DNA of 64,000 nt from an uncultured Fidelibacterota bacterium (lineage in GTDB: Bacteria > Fidelibacterota > Marinisomatia > Marinisomatales > TCS55): contig CAJWZD010000007.1 of assembly GCA_913049685.1 (NCBI GenBank), positions 1 to 64,000 on the forward strand, in the 5' to 3' direction. Positions 37,405 to 47,016 of the stretch are shown here, in pieces. Numbering within the stretch: position 1 is the first letter of the stretch; each line of letters begins with the position of its first letter. Under the pieces are notes generated by a model, which saw only the letters and a program-made list of their open reading frames with translations, searched no databases and was not told the origin of the DNA. The translations under genes were made by a program, and so were the position numbers.

Positions 37405-38771
37405 TGGTAACTTCAAAAAGAATAAATCCTAAGAATAAAAATATTGCAATCATTGGAATTGGTGAAACCGGTCAAGGCGCAGCGCTCTTAGCAAAAAAAC
37501 TAGGTGCAAATGTTTTAGTAAGCGATTCAAGTGAAATAAACAATAAAACATTCTTCAAAAAAGCACATGAAATGGGTATAAACCTTGAAATTGGTGGTCA
37601 TACAAATAAAATATATAATTCAGATTTATGGATTATTTCTCCTGGAATATCTGACAAAATTGAAATTATAAGAAATGCTAAAAACAAAGGAATCACAATT
37701 GTAAGCGAAATAGAGTTTGCAAGCTGGTTTACAGATAAGCCAATTATCGCAGTTACTGGTACTAATGGGAAAACTACAACTGTCAGCATTATTAATGATA
37801 TTTTAAATAAAAGCGATCTCAATCCAGTCTTAGCAGGAAATATCGGATTTGCTTTTTCTAAGGCAATATTAGATGATCTTGCTCAATGCGACGAGAATAG
37901 AATATATGTTCTTGAGCTATCCAGCTTTCAATTAGAGCATATATCTACATTTAAACCTTTTATTTCTATCCTATTAAATATTACGCCTGATCATCAAGAC
38001 AGATATGAAAACATGGAAGCGTACATTAAAGCGAAGATGAAAATTGCAATAAATCATGACTCTGAAAGTTATCTACTATTTAACTCTGATGATTCCCAAT
38101 TAGCAAATAAATGCAAAAATTTACACACAAATAAAATATCCTTTGGATTGGTTAATGATAATCAAAATACTTTAAAAATTAATAATTCTCATATCGCTGA
38201 AAATCAAACCAAAATAACAAGTATCGACAGTGTTGCTTTAAAAGGTAAACATAATCTTTCAAATATTTTAGCTGCAGCATCTGTTGCTAAAATATTAAAT
38301 GTATCAAATAAGCATATTTCAGAGACTTTATCAAATTTTAGCGGCATTGAACATAGATTGGAAAAAGTAGAAACAATTTCAGGAGTAACGTATTACAATG
38401 ATTCAAAAGCAACAAATGTTGAGTCTGTTATAGCAGCTATTGCTTCCTTCAATAATCCAATAATACTAATACTAGGCGGTAAAGATAAAGATAGTGATTT
38501 TAATTCATTATTCCCTTTTCTAAACAAAAACATCAAAAAAATAGTTTCATACGGTGAAGCTCGTAATAAAATATCTATTGCTCTCAGGGATGCGGTAGAG
38601 CTGAATAAAGTATTCAGCCTCAGGGATGCGGTAGAGGAATGTAGAAAAAGCGCAGTTTCTGGAGATATAGTTCTGCTATCTCCAGGCTGCGCTAGTTTTG
38701 ATCAATTTAAAAATTATGAACACAGAGGAAATGAATTTAAGAAAATAGTAAAAAACGTGGCTCATGCATAA
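37404..38771 (+). CDS. murD: UDP-MurNAc-L-alanine:D-glutamate ligase
   Basis: Adds D-Glu to UDP-MurNAc-L-Ala, 455 aa. The ATP loop is AVTGTNGKTTTVS. LNITPDHQDRYENM, YYNDSKATNVES, ILGGKDK and LLSPGCASFDQF are conserved. The segment before the last motif contains LRDAVE twice, 12 codons apart, encoded by an exact 18-bp repeat. Other MurD proteins usually show a single such helix there, so a small in-frame insertion is likely. Start shares TAATG with the mraY stop. Confidence 0.95.
   Translation: MVTSKRINPKNKNIAIIGIGETGQGAALLAKKLGANVLVSDSSEINNKTFFKKAHEMGINLEIGGHTNKIYNSDLWIISPGISDKIEIIRNAKNKGITIVSEIEFASWFTDKPIIAVTGTNGKTTTVSIINDILNKSDLNPVLAGNIGFAFSKAILDDLAQCDENRIYVLELSSFQLEHISTFKPFISILLNITPDHQDRYENMEAYIKAKMKIAINHDSESYLLFNSDDSQLANKCKNLHTNKISFGLVNDNQNTLKINNSHIAENQTKITSIDSVALKGKHNLSNILAAASVAKILNVSNKHISETLSNFSGIEHRLEKVETISGVTYYNDSKATNVESVIAAIASFNNPIILILGGKDKDSDFNSLFPFLNKNIKKIVSYGEARNKISIALRDAVELNKVFSLRDAVEECRKSAVSGDIVLLSPGCASFDQFKNYEHRGNEFKKIVKNVAHA
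38583..38636. repeat. 18-bp exact direct repeat, 36-bp period, within murD
   Basis: CTCAGGGATGCGGTAGAG occurs at 38583-38600 and again at 38619-38636. The 18 bases between contain an 8-bp inverted repeat (GCTGAATA-AAG-TATTCAGC). The period of 36 keeps the reading frame and doubles LRDAVE. Confidence 0.95.
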
Positions 38772-39934
38772 TGCAGTTAGATATTATAATTAAAAAATAT
38801 GACAAAACATTATTATGGATAATTTTAGCTTTATGCGGAATTGGAATGGTCATGCTTTATAGCGCGAGTTCGTTCAAATCACTATATCTTTCTAGCGGAT
38901 TAAGTGATACAATCTATCTTCGATCTCATTTAAAAAGGATGATCATTGGAGTGACTGCAATGTTTTTCTTTGCCATACTGGATTATAGGAAGCTAAAATC
39001 AATAGCTCCATATTTTATAATTATATCTATTTTTCTTTTATTTCTTACAAAAGCAATGTCGGTATTTAATGGATCCACTTCTGCTGATCGATGGCTGAGC
39101 TTAGGGTTTATTTCAATGCAAACATCAGATATCGCTCGATTATCTTTGATTATTTATTTGTCGTATTATATGGATAAAAAAGGGAGTAGAATAAAAGATT
39201 TTTACACAGGAATTTTTCCACCACTTTTAATAATTGCCGTTATATTGTTTTTAATTATAATTCAACCTGATTTTAGCACAGCTGCAGTTTTAGGAATAAT
39301 TGGATTTATTATGCTATTTATAGGGGGAGCAAAATTTTCTCACCTAGCTGCAGCCTCTGGAGGGGCATTAGCAATTATGATACCTGTAATGCTTATGATG
39401 CCTTATAGGATGAAACGCATAATCTACTGGATAAGTTCTATTTTTGGTGAATCGGGAGCCATAAGCCAAGATTTGGGTTATCAGGCCCAGCAATCATTAA
39501 TTAGCCTTGGAAATGGCGGAATAAAGGGTCTTGGTATTGGCAATAGTCTTGAAAAAAATCTTTTTCTTCCAGAACCACATACTGATTTTATATTTGCCAT
39601 AATTGGTGAAGAGCTTGGATTGTGGGGGGCAATTTCTGTCTTATCTATATTTATGTTCTTATTTCATAGAGGCATAAAGATTGCAAAAGAGACCACCGAC
39701 CCTTTTGGCATTTTTCTTTCAATTGGAATTGTGGCGAGCATTTGTTTATATACATTTATAAATATTGGCTACGTTACAGGAATTCTGCCAGTTACAGGTC
39801 TCCCAATCCCACTTATTAGCCATGGAGGCAGCAATCTAATTATCACACTTACAAGCCTAGGAATACTTTTAAACATCAGCGAGTCAAAAAGAAGCATAAA
39901 AAACAAATTTTGGAGCAATAAGTTTGATGACTGA
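38771..39934 (+). CDS. ftsW: FtsW lipid II polymerase (SEDS family)
   Basis: A 387-aa membrane protein with about ten helices, the septal SEDS glycosyltransferase partner of FtsI. Family features are LYSASSFKS near the N-terminus, STSADRWLSLG, QPDFSTAAVLG, GNGGIKGLGIGNSLEKNLFLPEPHTDFIFAIIGEELG, and the terminal TGLPIPLISHGGSN. Position between murD and murG supports FtsW rather than RodA. Confidence 0.95.
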   Translation: MQLDIIIKKYDKTLLWIILALCGIGMVMLYSASSFKSLYLSSGLSDTIYLRSHLKRMIIGVTAMFFFAILDYRKLKSIAPYFIIISIFLLFLTKAMSVFNGSTSADRWLSLGFISMQTSDIARLSLIIYLSYYMDKKGSRIKDFYTGIFPPLLIIAVILFLIIIQPDFSTAAVLGIIGFIMLFIGGAKFSHLAAASGGALAIMIPVMLMMPYRMKRIIYWISSIFGESGAISQDLGYQAQQSLISLGNGGIKGLGIGNSLEKNLFLPEPHTDFIFAIIGEELGLWGAISVLSIFMFLFHRGIKIAKETTDPFGIFLSIGIVASICLYTFINIGYVTGILPVTGLPIPLISHGGSNLIITLTSLGILLNISESKRSIKNKFWSNKFDD

Positions 39935-41030
39935 AGCTAGAAATATAATTATTTCAGGAGGGGGTACCGGAGGACATCTCTTTCCAGCAATTGCAATCAG
40001 AGATCAAATTGTAAAAGACAATCCAAGATTCAATGTTCACTTTGTTGGTTCAATTTATGGAATTGAAAAAAATGTATTAGCACATAAGGGGTACAAACAT
40101 ACCCTTTTACCAGTAAGCGGTTTACAAAGACAGCTAAATTTGAGATCAATATATAAAAATTTGTTGCTACCCTATAAACTGGTTAAATCAAATTTTTTAA
40201 TTAAAAAATTATTTTCTGAACTCAAACCAGCTCTTATCATAGGTACGGGTGGATATGCCTCTGCACTCCCCTTAATGGAGGGCCTAAAAAGAAGTATTCC
40301 TGTGATCATACAAGAGCAGAACGCCTTTCCTGGGATTACTACTAGATGGTTCTCTAAGCGGGCTAATGAAGTATTCATAGCTTTTAAAGAAGCCCAAGAT
40401 TTTATTGAAAATAAATGTACCTTAAGTGGCAATCCAATTAGGCATGGCATTGATAAAGGAAGTCGAGCTAATGGTTTCAAAAAATTCTCATTAAATGATA
40501 AAACAAAAACAATTTTGATTTTTGGTGGAAGCCAGGGATCTCTGTCTATCAACAATCTTATAAGTAAAATCATTGAGCCCCTTACAAAGCTTAATATTCA
40601 ATTTATATGGCAGACAGGACCAAGTAATTATAATCAATTTAAATCTTTTGAAAATAAATTTGTTAAAGTTTTACCTTTTATTGAAAACATGGCAAATGCC
40701 TATGCTGTTTCAGATTTAGTTATATGCAGGTCTGGTGCATTAACTTGCTCTGAAATAACATATTGTGGAAAACCCTCTATCCTGCTACCACTAAAAAATT
40801 CAGCTGGAGATCACCAAAGAAAGAATGCTGAATCTTTATCAAAAAATGGAGCAGCTATAATCGCAGAAGAAGGATCTTTAGCTAATAAAGATTTTATAGA
40901 ATTAATTGATGATTTAATTAGATCAGAAAAAAAATTAAAAAAAATGGCTACTAATAGCTTGAATTTAAGATATCCTAATGCAGTTTCTGAGATTTCAAAG
41001 TCTGCAATGAGGTTAACAAAAAATGTTTAG
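39927..41030 (+). CDS. murG: UDP-GlcNAc:lipid I N-acetylglucosaminyltransferase
   Basis: GT28-family enzyme that converts lipid I to lipid II at the inner face of the membrane, 367 aa. The glycine-rich loop GGGTGGHLFPA, IGTGGYASALP, QEQNAFPG, FGGSQGSLSIN and the UDP-GlcNAc motif CRSGALTCSEI are present. ATG 39927 is chosen over the adjacent in-frame TTG 39924. It overlaps the end of ftsW by eight bases. Confidence 0.96.
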   Translation: MTEARNIIISGGGTGGHLFPAIAIRDQIVKDNPRFNVHFVGSIYGIEKNVLAHKGYKHTLLPVSGLQRQLNLRSIYKNLLLPYKLVKSNFLIKKLFSELKPALIIGTGGYASALPLMEGLKRSIPVIIQEQNAFPGITTRWFSKRANEVFIAFKEAQDFIENKCTLSGNPIRHGIDKGSRANGFKKFSLNDKTKTILIFGGSQGSLSINNLISKIIEPLTKLNIQFIWQTGPSNYNQFKSFENKFVKVLPFIENMANAYAVSDLVICRSGALTCSEITYCGKPSILLPLKNSAGDHQRKNAESLSKNGAAIIAEEGSLANKDFIELIDDLIRSEKKLKKMATNSLNLRYPNAVSEISKSAMRLTKNV

Positions 41031-42402
41031 AAAGGTTAATAAAGTTCACTTTGTTGGTATAGGGGGTATTGGAATGAGCGGTATTGCAGAACTATTATTA
41101 AATCTAGGTTTTGAGATTAGTGGCTCAGATGTAAGTGATTCTGAAATAATAGATAGACTGAGATCCAATGGAGCAAAGGTTAATATTGGTCACAAAACAG
41201 ATAATTTATTTGAAACTGAAGTAGTTGTCTATTCTAGCGCAATTCCAGAAGACAATGTAGAGCTTATTTTTGCGAGAGAGATGAATATTCCCACAATAAA
41301 AAGAGCAGAAATGTTAGGAGAACTAATTGCTTTAAAAAATACTAGTATAGCAGTTGGTGGTACACATGGCAAAACTTCTACTTCATCGATAATTGGGACT
41401 TTGCTTTCTCATTCAAAATTAGATCCAACCTTGATTGTTGGAGGGCTTGTTAAGAATCTTGATTCAAGCTCAAAACTTGGCTCAGGAGAAATAGTAGTTG
41501 TTGAAGCTGATGAGTATGATAAGAGTTTCTTACAGTTAAAACCTACTGTTGCAGTAATTACAAACATTGAAAAGGAGCATATGGATTGCTATCAAAATAT
41601 GGATGATCTGTTTGAGTCTTTCATTTCCTTTGCAAATTCTGTCCCATTTTATGGTTCAGTTGTTATTTGTTCAGATTCAAGCGGAGCTAATGATATAATT
41701 AATAAAATCAAAAGGCCAATTACTACATACGGAATAAAATCAAATGCGAATGTTTGCGCTTCAAATATTAGCTACAATAAAATGAAATCTAGGTTTAGTC
41801 TAAGTTTTCAAGGTGAAAATTTAGGCGAAGTTAATCTTTCTGTTCCTGGTGAGCATAATATATTGAATTCTCTTGCAGCTGCAGCAATAGGCATTGAGCT
41901 TGGAATAGATCATAAGGATATTATTTTAGGTTTAAATACATATCAGGGTGTTAGAAGAAGATTTGAAATTAAAGGTGAGGTTAACGATATTACAGTTGTT
42001 GATGATTATGCTCACCACCCTACTGAAGTAAAAGCCACACTAAGCGCTGCTAAAAATAGCTGGAACAAAAGAATAATTGGGGTATTTCAACCGCATCTTT
42101 TTTCAAGGACACAAGAGTTTTATAAAGAATTTGCAGAATCTATGATGATATGTGATGTTGCTATAATCACAGATATTTATCCAGCAAGAGAAAAACCTAT
42201 AACTGGGGTTACTGGAAAATTAGTTTATGATACATTGAAAGAATTGGGTCATAAAAATTCGCACTATATATCAGAATTGAGCAATCTTAATGGGGTAATT
42301 GAAAATAAGGTAGAAAAAGGAGATATGTTAATTACAATGGGTGCTGGCACCATATGGAGATATGGAGAATCAATTTTAAAATATTTGTCTGAAAAGAATT
42401 GA
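41023..42402 (+). CDS. murC: UDP-MurNAc:L-alanine ligase
   Basis: First amino-acid-adding step on UDP-MurNAc, 459 aa. It has the Rossmann start FVGIGGIGMSGIAELL, ATP loop VGGTHGKTSTSS, VVEADEYDKSFL, NIEKEHMDCY, DDYAHHPTEVKATL and FQPHLFSRT. It overlaps murG by eight bases and murB by the shared TTGA. Confidence 0.96.
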   Translation: MFRKVNKVHFVGIGGIGMSGIAELLLNLGFEISGSDVSDSEIIDRLRSNGAKVNIGHKTDNLFETEVVVYSSAIPEDNVELIFAREMNIPTIKRAEMLGELIALKNTSIAVGGTHGKTSTSSIIGTLLSHSKLDPTLIVGGLVKNLDSSSKLGSGEIVVVEADEYDKSFLQLKPTVAVITNIEKEHMDCYQNMDDLFESFISFANSVPFYGSVVICSDSSGANDIINKIKRPITTYGIKSNANVCASNISYNKMKSRFSLSFQGENLGEVNLSVPGEHNILNSLAAAAIGIELGIDHKDIILGLNTYQGVRRRFEIKGEVNDITVVDDYAHHPTEVKATLSAAKNSWNKRIIGVFQPHLFSRTQEFYKEFAESMMICDVAIITDIYPAREKPITGVTGKLVYDTLKELGHKNSHYISELSNLNGVIENKVEKGDMLITMGAGTIWRYGESILKYLSEKN

Positions 42403-43325
42403 AAAATAGTATGAAGAAAAAAGAAATAACAAATATCGCAAAGGGAGCTATTCTATTTGATGAACCAATGTCAAGACATACTTCTTACGGTATTGGCGGA
42501 CCTGCATCAGCATATATTACACCAAAAGACAAAGAAGACCTTAGGACAATTTTAAAATATGCAAAACAAAAAAATATTCCAGCATACTTTATTGGTTCAG
42601 GGTCAAATATTCTCGTTTCAGATGAAGGTATAAATGGGATTGTAATAACTCTTGGGAAATCGTTTAATAAATTAGAAATAAATAAAAATCGGGTTTTTGC
42701 TGAAACCGGTGTTATGCTTGGAAAAATGGTAAAAGAGTGCACAAAAAGGAATTTATCGGGAATTGAAAGTTTAATAGGTGTTCCTGGTACACTTGGAGGA
42801 GCATTAATTATGAATGCAGGCGCATTTGGAGGTGAGATATCAAATTGCCTTGAAAGTGTTAATGCGATAACTATGTCTGGTGATGAAAAAAAATATAAGT
42901 ATGACGATTTAGAGTTTAATTATCGAAATTCATCATTTTCCAATGATGAAATATTAATTGATGCTAATTTCAAGTTTATTGAGTCAAACAAAGAAACGGT
43001 TTCAAAGAATAAATTAAAAGCAAGCGGAGGAAGAAAATCATCACAACCTCTTAGGTTTCGCTCAGCTGGAAGTGTATTTAAAAATCCTAAGGAAGGTGCA
43101 GCAGGCTACTTTATTGATAAAGCAGGTTTAAAAGGTACTAAGTCTGGTGATGCTGAAATTTCAAGTATTCATGCAAATTTTTTTGTCAACCATGGCACTG
43201 CATCTGCTTCAGATGTGATTAAACTTATTAATATAGCAAGAAAAGAAGTATCAAAGGAATTTGGTATCATGCTTGAACTTGAAATTAAAACTTTAGGTTT
43301 TACTCAAGAGGTTTTAGAACAATGA
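42399..43325 (+). CDS. murB: UDP-N-acetylenolpyruvoylglucosamine reductase
   Basis: FAD enzyme that reduces enolpyruvyl-UDP-GlcNAc to UDP-MurNAc with NADPH, 308 aa. RHTSYGIGGPASAYI, FAD-binding GSGSNILVSDEGING, GVPGTLGGALIMNAGAFGGEI, FRSAGSVFKNP and IDKAGLKG mark a type II MurB. The start is either TTG 42399, sharing TTGA with the murC stop, or ATG 42411 four codons later; neither has a strong Shine-Dalgarno. Confidence 0.94.
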   Translation: MKNSMKKKEITNIAKGAILFDEPMSRHTSYGIGGPASAYITPKDKEDLRTILKYAKQKNIPAYFIGSGSNILVSDEGINGIVITLGKSFNKLEINKNRVFAETGVMLGKMVKECTKRNLSGIESLIGVPGTLGGALIMNAGAFGGEISNCLESVNAITMSGDEKKYKYDDLEFNYRNSSFSNDEILIDANFKFIESNKETVSKNKLKASGGRKSSQPLRFRSAGSVFKNPKEGAAGYFIDKAGLKGTKSGDAEISSIHANFFVNHGTASASDVIKLINIARKEVSKEFGIMLELEIKTLGFTQEVLEQ

Positions 43326-44086
43326 ATAAAAGTAAAAAGGTAAAATTATCAATGTTTAGGGTAAAAATATTTTTTTGGGTTATGATTACATCGTCCATTA
43401 TCACCTTATCATTTAAATGGTCTGCGTATAGAGAAATTTTTGACGCAAGCAACTTAAATATATCGGGTGATGTGATTCTAGATCAGGAGGACTACTATGA
43501 AATTATTGGAGAAATTAAAGGAAAACAAATAGCCGAAATAAACTCTAGAAAGCTTTCAAATGAGCTAGAAAGAAATCCATATGTAAAAGCTGCCAGAGTA
43601 AGTAAGCATTATCCTAATAAGATAAATATTGATATCGTAGAGAGGGAGCCGATAGCGATTATCAATAATAAGAAGAAATTTTTAATTGATAGTGAAGCTA
43701 TCATTTTGCCAAATAGGAACTCATTTTTTGAAAGCGCTCTCATTCCAATGCTTTCAGGGTTTAATCCCGCAAATGACCTTTATCCAGAAGGAGATATTAC
43801 TCTTTCAATTAAAGTCAAAGAAGCAATCAAAATACTCGATTTCATTCAACTTAATTTCAATGAGCTATTTAATGAAATTGCTGAACTTAGAATTAATAAG
43901 GATGATGAATTTGAAATCATACTTAGCGAAGAGCCTACAATAGTAATTCTTGGTCAAGGAGATTTTCATAATAAAATTAATATTTTAAAGAAATTTGATG
44001 AAGCTTTAGGACAACGACAGCTTACAGATTATCGTCTTCTTGACATGCGATATAGTAAGCAACTAGTAGCAAGGGAGTGGATATGA
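43322..44086 (+). CDS. ftsQ: Cell division protein FtsQ/DivIB-like
   Basis: A 254-aa bitopic protein with a short cytoplasmic tail, one transmembrane helix (IFFWVMITSSIITLSF), and a POTRA domain (SGDVILDQEDYYEIIGEIKG, then NPYVKAARVSKHYPNKINIDIVEREPIAII). It bridges early and late division proteins. Position between murB and ftsA and ATGA overlaps on both sides support the assignment. Confidence 0.92.
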   Translation: MNKSKKVKLSMFRVKIFFWVMITSSIITLSFKWSAYREIFDASNLNISGDVILDQEDYYEIIGEIKGKQIAEINSRKLSNELERNPYVKAARVSKHYPNKINIDIVEREPIAIINNKKKFLIDSEAIILPNRNSFFESALIPMLSGFNPANDLYPEGDITLSIKVKEAIKILDFIQLNFNELFNEIAELRINKDDEFEIILSEEPTIVILGQGDFHNKINILKKFDEALGQRQLTDYRLLDMRYSKQLVAREWI

Positions 44087-45351
44087 TTAGATCAAATCTC
44101 AATTCAGATAAATATATTCAAGCGGGTCTTGATATTGGATCGGATAAAATTTGTTGCGCTATATCTGAAATTGATCTCAAATCTGATACTGTAAAATTGC
44201 TAGGTTTGGGAAATTCCCAAGCTACTAGTATAAATAGGGGCGCTATAACCCATAGAGACAACCTCATCGATGAAATAGAATATGCAATAGACGAAGCTCG
44301 TACTATGTCTGGTGTATCCATTGAGAATTTGTCTTTAGGTATTTCAGGTGAACACATACGCGGAATAAACACCCAAGGTGCTATCGCAATTGGTGGATCA
44401 CAAGCTTCTAACGTTACTTTGCAAAATGAAATAACAAAAAATGATGTAAAGAAAGTTTTAGATCTAGCAAAAGCAATCTCATTGCCAATGGATAGAGATA
44501 TACTTCATGTTCTTCCACAAGAGTACGTTATTGATACGATGAATTCAATAAAAGATCCTGTTGGGTTAACCGGAAGAAGGCTTGAAGCAAAAGTTCATGT
44601 TATAACAGTTGCAACTACCGCAGCTACCAACTTAGTGAGCTGCGTCGAAGAACTAGGAATTCGAGTAGATAGCATCATATATCAGGGCCTTGCATCCAGC
44701 CTTTCAACATTAAACGATGATGAAAGAAAACTTGGGGTAGTAAGTGTTGATATTGGCGCAAGTACTACAGATATTGTTATTTATTACGAAGAAGGTATAC
44801 AGCACACTGCAACCCTTGGAATCGGTGCAGCAAGCATAACAAACGACATTGCATCATTGCTTCAAATTGGTATAGATGAAGCGGAAAAGATTAAGCGACA
44901 ATATGCTTCAGCCAAGGCATCAATGTCATCACCAGACCTAGAATTTGAACTTCCAGGGCAAAATGGAAATCTCAAAAGGAAAATATCTGAAAATCAACTA
45001 TCTCAATATGTAGAAGCTAGGATGTACGAGATACTTCAACTCGTTATGAAAGAAATTTCACGAGCAAATTTAGATGATAAATTAACTTTTGGAATGGTGC
45101 TAACTGGAGGAGGATCTGAACTTAAAAATTTATCTAGCCTGGCTCAAGAAATTTCAAATATTAAAGTTAGAATTGGGCAACCAGAAAATATTAGTGGATC
45201 TGTTGAAATAGCTTCAGATCCAGCATTTGCAAGCGCGATAGGATTAACTAAATGGAAGTTTGTTGAGGATGATTTAATAATTAAAAATGAAGAAATAACA
45301 ATTTCAAAGGCGATTGGTAAGGTAAAATCGCTTTTTAAAGAATTATTTTAA
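44083..45351 (+). CDS. ftsA: Cell division protein FtsA
   Basis: Actin-like ATPase that tethers FtsZ to the membrane, 422 aa. Actin-fold motifs are AGLDIGSDKICC (phosphate 1), VSVDIGASTTDIVIY (phosphate 2) and GMVLTGGGSELKNL (adenosine). The C-terminal tail KVKSLFKELF is an amphipathic membrane-targeting helix. AAGGGAG lies just before ATG 44083, which overlaps the ftsQ stop (ATGA); the track start GTG 44077 would collide with that ribosome site. Confidence 0.96.
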   Translation: MIRSNLNSDKYIQAGLDIGSDKICCAISEIDLKSDTVKLLGLGNSQATSINRGAITHRDNLIDEIEYAIDEARTMSGVSIENLSLGISGEHIRGINTQGAIAIGGSQASNVTLQNEITKNDVKKVLDLAKAISLPMDRDILHVLPQEYVIDTMNSIKDPVGLTGRRLEAKVHVITVATTAATNLVSCVEELGIRVDSIIYQGLASSLSTLNDDERKLGVVSVDIGASTTDIVIYYEEGIQHTATLGIGAASITNDIASLLQIGIDEAEKIKRQYASAKASMSSPDLEFELPGQNGNLKRKISENQLSQYVEARMYEILQLVMKEISRANLDDKLTFGMVLTGGGSELKNLSSLAQEISNIKVRIGQPENISGSVEIASDPAFASAIGLTKWKFVEDDLIIKNEEITISKAIGKVKSLFKELF

Positions 45352-45386
45352 ATGAATAATAAACCACATACAAAAGGAGTAATACT

Positions 45387-46589
45387 ATGCTATTTGAATT
45401 TGATAGCTTAGCTGAGCAAAAAGCAAATCTAAAGGTTATTGGTGTTGGGGGTGCAGGAGGAAATGCAGTTAATAGAATGATTCAGGCGGGCATGAAAGGC
45501 GTTGATTTTATGGTAATAAATACAGATGCCCAAGACTTAGAAAACAACGCCGCAGAAAATAAGATACAAATAGGAAAAAACCTTACTAGAGGTCTTGGAG
45601 CAGGAGCAAAATCTGAAATCGGCAGAGATGCAATTGAATCCGATAAGGATGCAGTGAAATCTTTAATTGAAGGTGCAGATATGGTTTTTATCACAGCTGG
45701 AATGGGTGGTGGCACAGGCACAGGTGCAGCTCCAAGAGTTGCACAAATTGCTAGAGAAATGGGAGTCTTGACCGTTGGGATAGTAACTCTACCATTTAAT
45801 TTTGAAGGACCAAAGCGAATGAACAGAGGGCTTGAAGGCATAACAGAGCTAAGGAAGGTTTGCGATACGTTGATTTCAATACCTAATCAAAAACTAATGA
45901 CTGTTGTTGATAAGAATACAACTGTTGTAGAGGCGTTTAAATTAGCTGATTCTGTATTACATCATGCATCAAAAGGTATCTCAGATTTAATCAATGTTCA
46001 TGGTTTAGTAAATCTTGACTTTGCTGATGTTGAAACAATAATGAAAAATATGGGTGAAGCAATAATCGGAACAGGAACCGCTAAGGGTGAAGAACGTGCA
46101 GTTTTAGCTGCTCAGCAAGCTATTTCTAGCCCATTACTTGACAATGCATCGATCTCTGGAGCTCAAGGTGTATTGGTCAATATTACAGGAGGATCTGATC
46201 TTGCAATAATGGAGGTAGATCAAGCAACGAATATTATTTTTGAAGAAGCTGGACAAGGTGCAAATATAATATTTGGAGCTGTAATAGATCCTAGCTTGAA
46301 TGATGAAATTATGGTAACTGTAATTGCTACAGGATTTAACCATAAATCTTCAAGTGACGAGATAACAAACAAAAGAATAGAGTCTCATATCGAAAACCAA
46401 CAACAGTTTAAATCTGTTACAGAACAAGAGAATGTACCTCTTCATCAACAAGATGCAATTGATACAAGTGAACTTGAGCAGAAACCAATAGAAAATAGTG
46501 CTCCAGCGAAATTATTTGATGATTTGAGTCCAGCTATGAGAGAAAATGATTTGGATGTACCAGCTTTCATTAGAAGACAACAAGATTAA
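45387..46589 (+). CDS. ftsZ: Cell division GTPase FtsZ
   Basis: Tubulin homologue forming the Z-ring, 400 aa. Present are the N-terminal [15 protein letters not shown], tubulin signature [10 protein letters not shown], and a variable linker rich in Gln and Glu. The C-terminal peptide [11 protein letters not shown] binds FtsA. AAAAGGAG stands eight bases before the ATG, one of the strongest ribosome sites in the window, fitting high expression. It is the last gene of the cluster; it converges on rpmB. Confidence 0.98.
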   Translation: MLFEFDSLAEQKANLKVIGVGGAGGNAVNRMIQAGMKGVDFMVINTDAQDLENNAAENKIQIGKNLTRGLGAGAKSEIGRDAIESDKDAVKSLIEGADMVFITAGMGGGTGTGAAPRVAQIAREMGVLTVGIVTLPFNFEGPKRMNRGLEGITELRKVCDTLISIPNQKLMTVVDKNTTVVEAFKLADSVLHHASKGISDLINVHGLVNLDFADVETIMKNMGEAIIGTGTAKGEERAVLAAQQAISSPLLDNASISGAQGVLVNITGGSDLAIMEVDQATNIIFEEAGQGANIIFGAVIDPSLNDEIMVTVIATGFNHKSSSDEITNKRIESHIENQQQFKSVTEQENVPLHQQDAIDTSELEQKPIENSAPAKLFDDLSPAMRENDLDVPAFIRRQQD

Positions 46590-46618
46590 ATTAAGATAGG
46601 ATTACAAAATAAAAACTA

Positions 46619-46645
46619 TCCCCTCAGACATATGATTAGAGGGGA
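46619..46645 (-). terminator. Intrinsic terminator for rpmB
   Basis: TCCCCTC at 46619-46625 pairs with GAGGGGA at 46639-46645 around a 13-nt loop. Read on the minus strand the hairpin is followed by TAGTTTTTATTTT, a proper T-tract. On the plus strand it is followed by AAACC, so it serves rpmB better than ftsZ. Confidence 0.8.
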
Positions 46646-46680
46646 AACCTAAATGAGATAGAAAGAACAAAAAAAGCGAC

Positions 46681-46917
46681 TTAAACTTTTTTTCCTTCAG
46701 CTTTCATTTGGTTAATAACTTTTCTAAGGCCAATCTTGTCAATCAATCTAAGTCCTTGGGTAGATACAGTTAAAGTTACCCATCGGTTTTCATCTGCTAG
46801 CCAAAATCGTTTTTTTTGAAGATTGAGGTTGAACCTTCTTCTGGTTTTATTGTGCGCATGGCTAACATTATTTCCAAACATTGGCTTTCGTCCTGTTACA
46901 TCGCATACTCTACTCAT
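46681..46917 (-). CDS. rpmB: 50S ribosomal protein L28
   Basis: A 78-aa ribosomal protein. The N-terminus [28 protein letters not shown] and [26 protein letters not shown] match L28. It has a single cysteine, so it is the zinc-free form. The start at 46917 is chosen because GAGAAG lies eight bases before it and it gives the family N-terminus; the 11-residue extension in the track is untypical. Single-gene transcript with its own promoter and terminator. Confidence 0.96.
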   Translation of the reverse strand: MSRVCDVTGRKPMFGNNVSHAHNKTRRRFNLNLQKKRFWLADENRWVTLTVSTQGLRLIDKIGLRKVINQMKAEGKKV

Positions 46918-46957
46918 AATAATTATCTTCTCATTTAAATTAGAAGGCAAATGTAAA

Positions 46958-46963
46958 ATTATA
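46958..46963 (-). promoter_or_regulatory. Predicted -10 element of rpmB
   Basis: On the minus strand GGATATAATTTTACA contains a perfect TATAAT about 40 bases before the rpmB ATG. The -35 side (AATAAT region) is weak. Confidence 0.5.
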
Positions 46964-47016
46964 TCCTACATAATGAAAGAATTATTTAACTAGCATTTCA
47001 TTCATTAAATTTAAAG

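Noticed and set aside
40172-40573. 133-aa antisense ORF within murG
   Set aside because: Opposite strand of conserved murG coding sequence; no domain, no start signal.
45482-45841. 119-aa antisense ORF within ftsZ
   Set aside because: Shadow ORF opposite a strongly conserved gene, proline-rich translation without motif or ribosome site.
46619-46645. Terminator of ftsZ on the plus strand
   Set aside because: The hairpin is followed by AAACC rather than a T-run on the plus strand; only the minus-strand reading gives a proper terminator.
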